From contig CAYWYS010000015.1 in assembly GCA_964462675.1 (NCBI GenBank), forward strand, positions 1 through 64,000: 64,000 nucleotides of DNA, written 5' to 3'. The notes under the pieces were generated by a model. That model searched no databases, was not told the origin of the DNA, and saw nothing but the letters and a program-made list of their open reading frames with translations. Both the position numbers and the translations under genes were made by a program. Positions 24,264-31,658 of the stretch are shown in pieces. Positions within the stretch are counted from its first letter, which is position 1. The number at the start of each line of letters is the position of its first letter. The DNA is from XN24 sp964462675 (GTDB lineage: Bacteria > Pseudomonadota > Gammaproteobacteria > Steroidobacterales > XN24).

Positions 24264-24914
24264 TCAGAAGCCATCGTCACGGATGACGTCGGCTCCCTCG
24301 GGCGGCGTGAAGCGGAACAGCTCGGCAGCCAGCGGGGTGTTGACCTTGACCTCGGTGAAGGTGATCACGGTCGTCTGGCCGAGCGCGTCCATCAGCTCCA
24401 TCGTCGCCAGCCGGCCCTGCTGGAAGCCGACCCTGACGGCGGCGAAATCGGCCGCGTCCGAGCGCGGCGCCAGCTCGACCCAGTCGAAGCCGTCCTCGTG
24501 GTAGGCCGGGCCGAGCCGGAAGGAATCCTCGAGTTCGCCGTCGCCGGACAACAGCATCGCGGGGGTGCTCGACAGGCCGTCGTCGAGCCGCCGGACAGTG
24601 ACCTGCTCGAGGTCGGGGTCGTAGAGCCACAGCTGCTCGCCGTCCGCGACCACCAGCTGCGGCGCCGGGCTCGTGTAGTCCCAGCGGAAGCGCTGCGGGC
24701 GCTGCAGGTAGAAGCGCCCCTCGCTGACCTGGGTGCGGTCGCTGTCCGCTTCCAGCAGCACCTGGCTGAAGCGCGCCTCGAAGGTCCGCGTCTCGCTCAG
24801 GAACGCGCGCAGCTGGCCGGGGGCCACGGGGGTCTCGGGCGCAGCCGTGCCGGGGCCCGCCGCAACGCCCAGGGCAACGGCCAGCACGACAACCGGGGAA
24901 AACGCATGGCGCAT
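24264..24914 (-). CDS. lolA: outer-membrane lipoprotein carrier LolA
   Basis: A 216-residue periplasmic chaperone that takes lipoproteins from LolCDE to LolB. A signal peptide (VVVLAVALGVAAGPGTAAP) precedes the LolA half-barrel, with ARFSQVLLEADSD, QRPQRFRWDYTSP and QLWLYDPDLEQVTVRRLD. ATG 24914 is preferred, with GGAG 11 bases upstream; GTG 24926 overlaps that site. It lies directly after ftsK, the standard order, and serves the lipoproteins in this window. Confidence 0.95.
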   Translation of the reverse strand: MRHAFSPVVVLAVALGVAAGPGTAAPETPVAPGQLRAFLSETRTFEARFSQVLLEADSDRTQVSEGRFYLQRPQRFRWDYTSPAPQLVVADGEQLWLYDPDLEQVTVRRLDDGLSSTPAMLLSGDGELEDSFRLGPAYHEDGFDWVELAPRSDAADFAAVRVGFQQGRLATMELMDALGQTTVITFTEVKVNTPLAAELFRFTPPEGADVIRDDGF

Positions 24915-24941
24915 GTGATTCGACACTCCGGCTTCCCGACC

Positions 24942-27242
24942 TCAATCCTCGGGCGGCGGCGGCGCGAGCACTTCGCGACTGCCGTTCGACTGCAGCGGGC
25001 CCACCAGGCCGGCCTCCTCCATCGTCTCGACGAGGCGCGCGGCGCGGTTGTAGCCGATCTTCAGGCGCCGTTGCACGCCGGAAATCGACGCCTTGCGCGT
25101 CTCGGTGACGATCCGCACGGCCTCGTCGTACAGCGCGTCCTGCTCGCCGTCGTCGCCGAACTCGCCGCCGGCCTGCGGGGACAGGCCCGGGATCGGCAGC
25201 GACGGCCCCTCGAGCACTTCGTCGAGGTAGACCGGCGGGCCGGCGGCCTTGAGGTGCTTGACGACGCGGTGCACCTCGGCATCCGAGACGAATGCGCCGT
25301 GCACGCGCTGCGGCACGCCCGTGCCCGGCGGCAGGAACAGCATGTCGCCGTGGCCGAGCAGGCTCTCGGCGCCCATCTGGTCGAGAATGGTGCGCGAGTC
25401 CACTTTCGCGGACACCTGGAACGCGATGCGCGACGGGATATTGGCCTTGATCAGCCCCGTGATGACGTCGACCGACGGGCGCTGGGTGGCCAGGATCAGG
25501 TGGATGCCCGAGGCGCGTGCCTTCTGCGCGAGGCGCGCGATCAGCTCCTCGACCTTCTTGCCGACCACCATCATCATGTCGGCGAGCTCGTCGACGACCA
25601 CGACGATGTACGGCAGCGGCACCAGCAACGGGGCCTCGACTCCCTCGACATGCTCCGCCGGCTTGAAGAACGGGTCGCGCAGCGGCTCGCCGCGCTGCTC
25701 GGCTTCCTTGAGCTTGCGATTGAAGCCGCCGATATTGCGCACGCCCAGCGTCGCCATCAGCCGGTAGCGGCGCTCCATCTCGGCGACGCACCAGCGCAGG
25801 GCATTCGCGGCCTCCTTCATGTCGGTGACGACCGGCGCCAGCAGGTGCGGGATGCCCTCGTAGACCGACAGCTCGAGCATCTTCGGATCGACCATGATCA
25901 GCCGCACCTGGTCCGGCGTCGCCTTGTAGAGCAGCGACAGCACCATGGCGTTGATCGCCACCGACTTGCCCGAGCCGGTCGTGCCGGCGATCAGCAGGTG
26001 CGGCATGCGCGCCAGGTCGGCGACGCTCGGCAGCCCGCCGATGTCCTTGCCGAGCGCGAGCGCCAGCGGCGACTTCATCTCGTCGTAGGCGCGCGAGGTC
26101 AGGATCTCGCCGAGCGTCACGAGCTCGCGCGACTCGTTCGGTATCTCCAGGCCGACAGTCGGCTTGCCGGGGATCACCTCGACAACCCGCACGGCGATCG
26201 CCGACAGCGCCCGCGCCAGGTCCTTGGCGAGGTTGCTGATCTGGCTGACCTTGACGCCGGGCGCCGGCGCCAGCTCGAAGCGCGTCACGACGGGTCCCGG
26301 GTGCACGGCGACGACCTCGACCTCGACGCCGAAATCCCGCAGTTTCAGCTCGACGAGGCGGGACATCGCCTCGAGCGCCTCCTCGGAGTAGCCGCCGACC
26401 TGCGGCGGCGGCTCGTCGAGCAGTCCGAGCGGCGGGATCTCGCCCGGCGAAGCCATCTCGAACAACGGCGCCTGGCGTTCCTTCTCGACCCGCTCGCTCT
26501 TCTCGACCGGCGCGATCACCGGCTCGATGCGCGGCGGCGCCTTGCGCACCACGCTTTGCTTCTTGCGCTCGACCGATTCCTGCCGGGCCTGCGCCGCCTT
26601 GCGGCCCTCGAGCCGGTCGCGCAGCGCCTCGACCCGCTGTTGTGTCCACGCGATCGACACCAGCGTCGCGCGCCCGACCCGGTCCATGACCGCGATCCAC
26701 GACACGCCGGAGAACATCGACACGCCAGCCAGCCACAGCGCGAGCAGCAGCAAGGTCGCGCCGAGGAAGCTGAGCACCCCGGCCAGCCCAAGCCCGGTCA
26801 GCTGGCCAACGATGCCGCCCGCCGTCTCGGGCAGACCGTTGGCGGCGAAATGCAGTGTCAGCAGGCCGCAGCTCGCGCCGAGCATGACGAGAAAGCCCGC
26901 GACGCGCAGGCCGAGCACCCGGCCGGCAGGAAAGCCGGCGACGGCGCGGCTCTTCAGCCCCAGCCAGCCGGTCGCGGCCAGCAGCACCGGAAACAGGTAG
27001 GCCGCGTGGCCGAATAGCACGTACAGGAAGCTCGAGACCCAAGCGCCGGCGGGGCCCGCCGCGTTGGTGATTCCCCGCCCGGCGCCGGTCGAGTTGAAGC
27101 CGGGATCCGCCGGGTTGTAGCTGGCCAGCGCCCACAGCAGGATCAACGCCAGCGCCCAGCCGACCCATAGCACCCCTTCGCGGGCCGCCCGCCCGACGGA
27201 CAGGCCCATCAGCTGGGGCTTGCTTTCACTCGCTTTCGCCAA
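24942..27242 (-). CDS. ftsK: DNA translocase FtsK
   Basis: A 766-residue septal DNA pump that resolves chromosome dimers with XerCD. Four transmembrane helices lie within residues 25-180, followed by a fairly short linker (about 180-290) and the RecA-like motor, with Walker A GTTGSGKSVAIN and Walker B LIMVDPKMLEL. The C-terminal winged-helix gamma domain (about 695-755: YDEAVRIV ... GYNRAARLVE) reads KOPS sequences. The only start giving the full N-terminus is TTG 27242. An ATG at 27209 would drop 11 residues. The order with lolA and rarA is conserved. Confidence 0.96.
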   Translation of the reverse strand: MAKASESKPQLMGLSVGRAAREGVLWVGWALALILLWALASYNPADPGFNSTGAGRGITNAAGPAGAWVSSFLYVLFGHAAYLFPVLLAATGWLGLKSRAVAGFPAGRVLGLRVAGFLVMLGASCGLLTLHFAANGLPETAGGIVGQLTGLGLAGVLSFLGATLLLLALWLAGVSMFSGVSWIAVMDRVGRATLVSIAWTQQRVEALRDRLEGRKAAQARQESVERKKQSVVRKAPPRIEPVIAPVEKSERVEKERQAPLFEMASPGEIPPLGLLDEPPPQVGGYSEEALEAMSRLVELKLRDFGVEVEVVAVHPGPVVTRFELAPAPGVKVSQISNLAKDLARALSAIAVRVVEVIPGKPTVGLEIPNESRELVTLGEILTSRAYDEMKSPLALALGKDIGGLPSVADLARMPHLLIAGTTGSGKSVAINAMVLSLLYKATPDQVRLIMVDPKMLELSVYEGIPHLLAPVVTDMKEAANALRWCVAEMERRYRLMATLGVRNIGGFNRKLKEAEQRGEPLRDPFFKPAEHVEGVEAPLLVPLPYIVVVVDELADMMMVVGKKVEELIARLAQKARASGIHLILATQRPSVDVITGLIKANIPSRIAFQVSAKVDSRTILDQMGAESLLGHGDMLFLPPGTGVPQRVHGAFVSDAEVHRVVKHLKAAGPPVYLDEVLEGPSLPIPGLSPQAGGEFGDDGEQDALYDEAVRIVTETRKASISGVQRRLKIGYNRAARLVETMEEAGLVGPLQSNGSREVLAPPPPED

Positions 27243-27297
27243 TCGTTGAATCCACGCGAAGTAGTTTCGCCAAGTTTATGTTTTAAAGGCGGCTAAG

Positions 27298-28356
27298 CTA
27301 CTTGAAAAGCGCCGGATGGACAACTTCCCCGCGATCCACGTTGATGCCCTTCTGCAGCGCCGGCACGTCGCGCCAGTGGCCGGCCGCGAGCCGCATCGCG
27401 TAGGGCGCGATCGCGGCGGACAGCGCCTGGGACGAGGTGCGCGGCACCGCGCCGGGCATGTTCGTGACCGTGAAGTGCACCACGCCGTGCTCGACGTAGG
27501 TCGGGGCCGTCCAGGTGGTCGGCCGGGTCGTCTCGATGCAGCCGCCCTGGTCTACGGAGATATCGGCAATGACGCTGCCGGGCTGCATCGCCCGCACCAT
27601 GTCCTCGCTGACGACGTGCGGCGCGCGCTCGCCGGTGACCAGCACCGCGCCGATGACGATGTCGGCATCGGCCACCGCGCGGGCGACGTCGGCCGAGTGC
27701 GGGTACAGGCCGGTGACATTCGCGCCGATGGCCCGCGCCGCGACCAGCTTGTCGCGGTCCATGTCGAACACCGTCACCTCGGCACCGAGCCCCGCCGCGA
27801 CGATCGCCGAATTGCTGCCGGCAACGCCGCCGCCGAGCACGACGACCTTGCCGCGCTTCGCCGCCGGCACGCCGCCGAGCAGAATTCCCTTGCCGCCCTG
27901 CGGCTGGTGCAGCAGGTTCGTGGCGACCTGCATCGACAGGCGGCCGGCGATATCGCTCATCGGTGCGAGCAGCGGCAGCCGGCCCTGCGCGTCCTCGACG
28001 GTCTCGAAGGCCACCGCGGTCAGGCCGATGTCACAGAGCTGGCGCGTCAACACTGGCAGCGCCGCGAGGTGCAGGTAGCAGAACAACAGGTGATCCTTGC
28101 GCAGCTGCGCCAGGTCGCCGTCCACCGGCTCCTTGACCTTGACGATCATCTCGGCCCGGCCGTAGACCTCGGCGGCGCCCGGCAGGATCTCGGCGCCGAC
28201 GGCGCGGAAGTCCTGGTCGGCATAGCCGCTCTTGATGCCGGCGGAGGCCTCGATGAACACCTCGTGGCCGGCCTTGACCAGCTCGGCGCAGGCCGACGGA
28301 ATAAGCCCGACGCGACCTTCGAGGTCCTTGATTTCCCGCGGCACTCCGATACGCAT
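27298..28356 (-). CDS. ald: alanine dehydrogenase
   Basis: A 352-residue NAD-dependent L-alanine dehydrogenase (L-alanine + NAD+ + water to pyruvate + ammonia + NADH). The N-terminal MRIGVPREIKDLEGRVGL is diagnostic. Catalytic Lys75 (VKVKEP) and His96 (CYLHLA) are in place, the NAD site is GGGVAGSNSAIVA, and the second catalytic Asp is in SVDQGG. AGGAGAG precedes ATG 28356. It occupies the slot between ftsK and trxB where E. coli carries lrp. It is divergent from trxB. Confidence 0.95.
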   Translation of the reverse strand: MRIGVPREIKDLEGRVGLIPSACAELVKAGHEVFIEASAGIKSGYADQDFRAVGAEILPGAAEVYGRAEMIVKVKEPVDGDLAQLRKDHLLFCYLHLAALPVLTRQLCDIGLTAVAFETVEDAQGRLPLLAPMSDIAGRLSMQVATNLLHQPQGGKGILLGGVPAAKRGKVVVLGGGVAGSNSAIVAAGLGAEVTVFDMDRDKLVAARAIGANVTGLYPHSADVARAVADADIVIGAVLVTGERAPHVVSEDMVRAMQPGSVIADISVDQGGCIETTRPTTWTAPTYVEHGVVHFTVTNMPGAVPRTSSQALSAAIAPYAMRLAAGHWRDVPALQKGINVDRGEVVHPALFK

Positions 28357-28399
28357 GATCTCTCCTTCGATTGTGCACCGGCGGCCGCCGTCGATCGCT

Positions 28400-28428
28400 T
28401 TGCCGCAGGCGGGCGCTTCTCATACCAT
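28400..28428 (+). promoter_or_regulatory. putative trxB promoter
   Basis: TTGCCG at 28400-28405 and TACCAT at 28423-28428 are separated by 17 bp, four of six matches each to the sigma-70 boxes, and lie 30-60 bp before trxB in the divergent ald/trxB gap. Confidence 0.35.
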
Positions 28429-28457
28429 AGGGCAAACACGCAAGGGCGGAATTATAC

Positions 28458-29450
28458 ATGAGCGACCCGAAGCACTGCCGTGTGCTGATCCTTGGCTCCG
28501 GCCCCGCCGGCTACAGCGCCGCGGTGTACGCCGCGCGCGCCAACCTGAAGCCGGTGCTCGTCACCGGCGTCGAGCAGGGGGGCCAGCTGATGACCACCAC
28601 GGACGTCGACAACTGGCCGGGCGATGACGCCGGCGTGCAGGGCCCCGAGCTCATGGAGCGGATGCGGCGGCATGCCGAGCGCTTCGAGACCGAGCTGGTT
28701 TTCGATCACATCCACGCGGTCGACCTCAGCCGCCGGCCGTTCGTGCTCGAGGGCGGCAGCGGTCGCTACAGCTGCGATGCCCTGATCATCGCCACCGGCG
28801 CGACGGCCCGTTACCTCGGGCTGCCCTCCGAGGAGCTGTACAAGGGCAAGGGCGTGTCGGCCTGCGCGACCTGCGACGGATTTTTCTACCGCGGCCAGAA
28901 AGTCGCCGTGATCGGCGGCGGCAACACGGCCGTAGAGGAAGCGCTGTACCTGTCGAACATCGCCGCGCACGTGACGCTGGTGCACCGGCGCGACAAGCTG
29001 CGCGCCGAGAAGATCATGCAGCAGAAGCTGTTCGAGAAGGCCGGCCCCGGCGGCAAGGTCACGCTGCTCTGGAACCACACGGTCGACGAGGTGCTCGGCG
29101 ACGAGACCGGCCTGACGGGCGTGCGCGTGCGCAGCACGACAGCGCCGGACAAGACCCGGGACCTCGATGTGACCGGCATGTTCGTGGCCATCGGCCACAC
29201 GCCGAACACCGGCATCTTCGAGGGCCAGCTGGAGATGCAGCATGGCTACATCCAGGTCATGGGCGGCAGCGGCGGCAATGCCACGGCGACCAGCGTGCCG
29301 GGCGTGTTCGCGGCCGGCGACGTATCTGACCCCATTTATCGGCAGGCGGTGACGTCGGCCGGCTCCGGCTGCATGGCCGCGCTCGATGCCGAGCGCTGGC
29401 TGGAAACGTCCGGGGCCACGGCGGCAGCGGAGGTGGCCGAGGCGGTGTGA
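28458..29450 (+). CDS. trxB: thioredoxin-disulfide reductase
   Basis: A 330-residue flavoenzyme that reduces thioredoxin with NADPH. The FAD motif GSGPAG is at 13-18, the redox pair CATC at 136-139 and the NADPH motif GGGNTA at 153-158, followed by the VHRRDKLRA segment that reads the 2'-phosphate. Length and order match E. coli TrxB. The start of the next gene overlaps or closely follows its stop. Confidence 0.98.
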   Translation: MSDPKHCRVLILGSGPAGYSAAVYAARANLKPVLVTGVEQGGQLMTTTDVDNWPGDDAGVQGPELMERMRRHAERFETELVFDHIHAVDLSRRPFVLEGGSGRYSCDALIIATGATARYLGLPSEELYKGKGVSACATCDGFFYRGQKVAVIGGGNTAVEEALYLSNIAAHVTLVHRRDKLRAEKIMQQKLFEKAGPGGKVTLLWNHTVDEVLGDETGLTGVRVRSTTAPDKTRDLDVTGMFVAIGHTPNTGIFEGQLEMQHGYIQVMGGSGGNATATSVPGVFAAGDVSDPIYRQAVTSAGSGCMAALDAERWLETSGATAAAEVAEAV

Positions 29451-29458
29451 GGCCGGCT

Positions 29459-30604
29459 ATGATGCCGGTGCGCGTCGTGTCGTCCATGGCAGAGCTGCCG
29501 CGCGCCGCCTGGAATGCGCTCGAGCGCGGCGGCAATCCGTTCCTCGACTGGAGCTACCTCGAGGCCCTCGAGCGCTCCGGCGCAGTCAGCGAGGAGACTG
29601 GCTGGCAGCCGCGGCACCTGGTCGTCGAGCAGGACAGCCAGCTGCTCGCCGCGCTGCCGCTGTACCTCAAGGACCACTCCTGGGGCGAATTCGTGTTCGA
29701 TTTCGCGTGGGCCGACGCCTACCACCGCGCCGGCGTGCCCTACTACCCCAAGCTCGTCGCCGCCGTGCCGTTCACGCCGGTGCCCGGGCCGCGCATCCTG
29801 GCGGCCCCCGGCATCGATGCCGACGCGGCCGGCCTCGCGCTGCTCGCGGCCGCGCGCGCGCTGGCGGAGCGCGAGGGCGCCTCCTCGCTGCACCTGTTGC
29901 TGCCCGAGGATGGCCAGCTGCCCTTGCTGCATGCCGCCGGACTGGCGCTGCGGCAGGACTGCCAGTTTCACTGGTTCGACGAGGGCTATGGCGACTTCGA
30001 GGGCTTTCTCGGCGCGCTGACGGCCGAGAAGCGCAAGAAATTCCGGCGCGAGCGGCGACGGGTCGTCGAGGCCGGGATTCGCTTCGACTGGCGGACCGGC
30101 GCGGAAATCGACGCCGTGCTGTTCCATGACCTCTACCGCTTCTATGCGTCGAGCTTCCTGCGCCGCGGCATGGAGCCCTATTTTCCGCCTGCTTTCTGGG
30201 CGCACGCCCTTGCGGCCATGCCGCAGCAGATTCGCGTCGTCATCGCGCGGCTCGGACCGCAGCCGGTCGCCGCCGCGATCTTCTTCGTCGGCGGCGGCGT
30301 GCTCTACGGGCGCTACTGGGGCTGCGACGAGGACTACCACAGCCTGCACTTCGAGACCTGCTTCTACCAGGGCATCGAGCTGGCGCTCGCCGAGGGCTGC
30401 CATCGCTTCGAGCCGGGCGCGCAGGGCGAGCACAAGCTGCGTCGCGGCTTCCGGCCGGTACCGACCTGGTCGGGACACTGGCTCGCGAACCCGGCGTTCG
30501 CGCGCGCCATCGGCGCGTGGCTGGCGCGCGAGCGCGCGCACGTCGCGGACTACCTCGAGGCGGCGAAGACGCAGCTGCCGTTCCGCCGCAGCGAGGCGCA
30601 GTGA
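29459..30604 (+). CDS. FemAB-like GNAT family protein (COG3146)
   Basis: A 381-residue protein of the peptidogalycan biosynthesis / FemAB_like group, which has two GNAT-like domains. Typical segments are NPFLDWSYLEALE, the basic KRKKFRRERRR helix near residue 190 and the C-terminal HFETCFYQGIELALAEGCHRFEPGAQGEHKLRRGF. Family members are predicted to use an aminoacyl-tRNA or acyl-CoA donor; none is well characterised. GAGG six bases before ATG 29459 supports that start; GTG 29447 overlapping the trxB stop is the alternative. Its stop overlaps the aat start (TGATG), so it is co-translated with the L/F-transferase, itself a GNAT-fold enzyme using aminoacyl-tRNA. Confidence 0.85.
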   Translation: MMPVRVVSSMAELPRAAWNALERGGNPFLDWSYLEALERSGAVSEETGWQPRHLVVEQDSQLLAALPLYLKDHSWGEFVFDFAWADAYHRAGVPYYPKLVAAVPFTPVPGPRILAAPGIDADAAGLALLAAARALAEREGASSLHLLLPEDGQLPLLHAAGLALRQDCQFHWFDEGYGDFEGFLGALTAEKRKKFRRERRRVVEAGIRFDWRTGAEIDAVLFHDLYRFYASSFLRRGMEPYFPPAFWAHALAAMPQQIRVVIARLGPQPVAAAIFFVGGGVLYGRYWGCDEDYHSLHFETCFYQGIELALAEGCHRFEPGAQGEHKLRRGFRPVPTWSGHWLANPAFARAIGAWLARERAHVADYLEAAKTQLPFRRSEAQ

Positions 30605-31341
30605 TGGCGCAGGGAATGCGCTGGCTGGGTCCGCCGGGCAGCGAGATCCGCTTCCCGGATCCCGCGACGGCGCTGCCGTGGCCGAACGGCCTGCTGGCCG
30701 CCGGCGGCGACTTGTCACCCGAGCGCCTGCTTGCGGCCTACCGGCTCGGGATATTTCCGTGGTTCGAGGCAGGCCAGCCGATCCTGTGGTGGTGCCCCGA
30801 CCCGCGCGCGGTCATCTTTCCGCGCGAGCTGCACATCTCCCGGCGACTGCGGCGACAGCTGGCCGGCCACCCCTTCGAGGCCTCGTTCGACCGCGAATTC
30901 GCCGCCGTCGTCGAAGGCTGCGCGCGCCGCAGCCAACCGGGCGTCGGCACCTGGATCACGCCCGAGATGGTTGCCGCCTATGCGCGGCTGCATGCCCTCG
31001 GCCACGCGCATTCGGTCGAGATCTGGTCGGGACAGACCCTGGTAGGCGGACTCTACGGGGTCGCGGTCGGGCGCGTGTTCTTCGCCGAGTCGATGTTCAG
31101 CCGCGTGCCGAGCGCTTCGAAAGCCGCGCTGGTATTCATCACCCGGGAGCTCATCGAGCGCGATTTCCTCGTCATGGACTGCCAGCTGCCGTCCAGGCAC
31201 CTGGCGACGATGGGTGCCCGCGAGATCCCCCGCCGGGAGTTTCTCGCGTTGCTGGCGGCAGGCATCGACAGCCGGCACGAAGCAGCCGGCCACTGGCCCG
31301 CCGTGCGGCGCCCGGTCGGCGCGCCGCCCCCACCCGGCTGA
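30604..31341 (+). CDS. aat: leucyl/phenylalanyl-tRNA--protein transferase
   Basis: A 245-residue enzyme that moves Leu or Phe from aminoacyl-tRNA to N-terminal Arg or Lys of proteins, creating N-degrons for ClpS-ClpAP. Family hallmarks are all present: FPDPATALPWPNGLLAAGGDLSPERLLAAYRLGIFPWF, WWCPDPRAVI, GTWITPEMVAAYARLH and GVAVGRVFFAESMFS. The ATG overlaps the stop of the FemAB-like gene. infA and then clpA-clpS follow, the conserved N-end-rule neighbourhood. Confidence 0.97.
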   Translation: MAQGMRWLGPPGSEIRFPDPATALPWPNGLLAAGGDLSPERLLAAYRLGIFPWFEAGQPILWWCPDPRAVIFPRELHISRRLRRQLAGHPFEASFDREFAAVVEGCARRSQPGVGTWITPEMVAAYARLHALGHAHSVEIWSGQTLVGGLYGVAVGRVFFAESMFSRVPSASKAALVFITRELIERDFLVMDCQLPSRHLATMGAREIPRREFLALLAAGIDSRHEAAGHWPAVRRPVGAPPPPG

Positions 31342-31363
31342 TCGCCGGCGGCGCCGCCGGCGA
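31342..31363. terminator. palindrome after aat
   Basis: TCGCCGGCGGC and GCCGCCGGCGA form a perfect 22-bp palindrome immediately after the aat stop. There is no T-tract, so it may mark the mRNA end or be a weak terminator in front of the infA promoter. Confidence 0.4.
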
Positions 31364-31369
31364 CCGCGA

Positions 31370-31398
31370 TTGAAAAGGCGCGGGCTTTTCCGCACAAT
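31370..31398 (+). promoter_or_regulatory. infA promoter
   Basis: TTGAAA (31370-31375) and CACAAT (31393-31398) are 17 bp apart, a good sigma-70 match, 36 bp upstream of the infA start. This gives infA its own transcription besides read-through from aat. Confidence 0.6.
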
Positions 31399-31433
31399 GC
31401 GCGCGGTCTACGCACCGGAGTATCCGCCCCCAG

Positions 31434-31652
31434 ATGGCGAAGGAAGACGCAATTCAGATGGAAGGCAAGGTCGTCGAGACCCTGCCCAACACCACGTTCA
31501 GGGTGGAACTGGACAACGGGCACGTCGTGACGGCCCATATCTCCGGCAAGATGCGCAAGCATTACATCCGGATCCTGACGGGTGACAAGGTCACCGTCGA
31601 ACTGACACCCTACGACCTCAGCAAGGGCCGCATCATCTACCGCGGCCGCTGA
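31434..31652 (+). CDS. infA: translation initiation factor IF-1
   Basis: The complete 72-residue IF-1, an OB-fold protein that binds the ribosomal A site during initiation. MAKEDAIQMEGKVVETLPNT, NGHVVTAHISGKMRK and the ending YDLSKGRIIYRGR are near-invariant. It ends six bases before the convergent clpA stop. Confidence 0.98.
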   Translation: MAKEDAIQMEGKVVETLPNTTFRVELDNGHVVTAHISGKMRKHYIRILTGDKVTVELTPYDLSKGRIIYRGR

Positions 31653-31658
31653 CGGGCA

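Noticed and set aside
24258..27168. Very long open frames (919 and 963 codons) over lolA and ftsK
   Set aside because: Shadow frames of the real genes; the products are Arg/Ala/His-rich without motifs, while ftsK and lolA are unambiguous.
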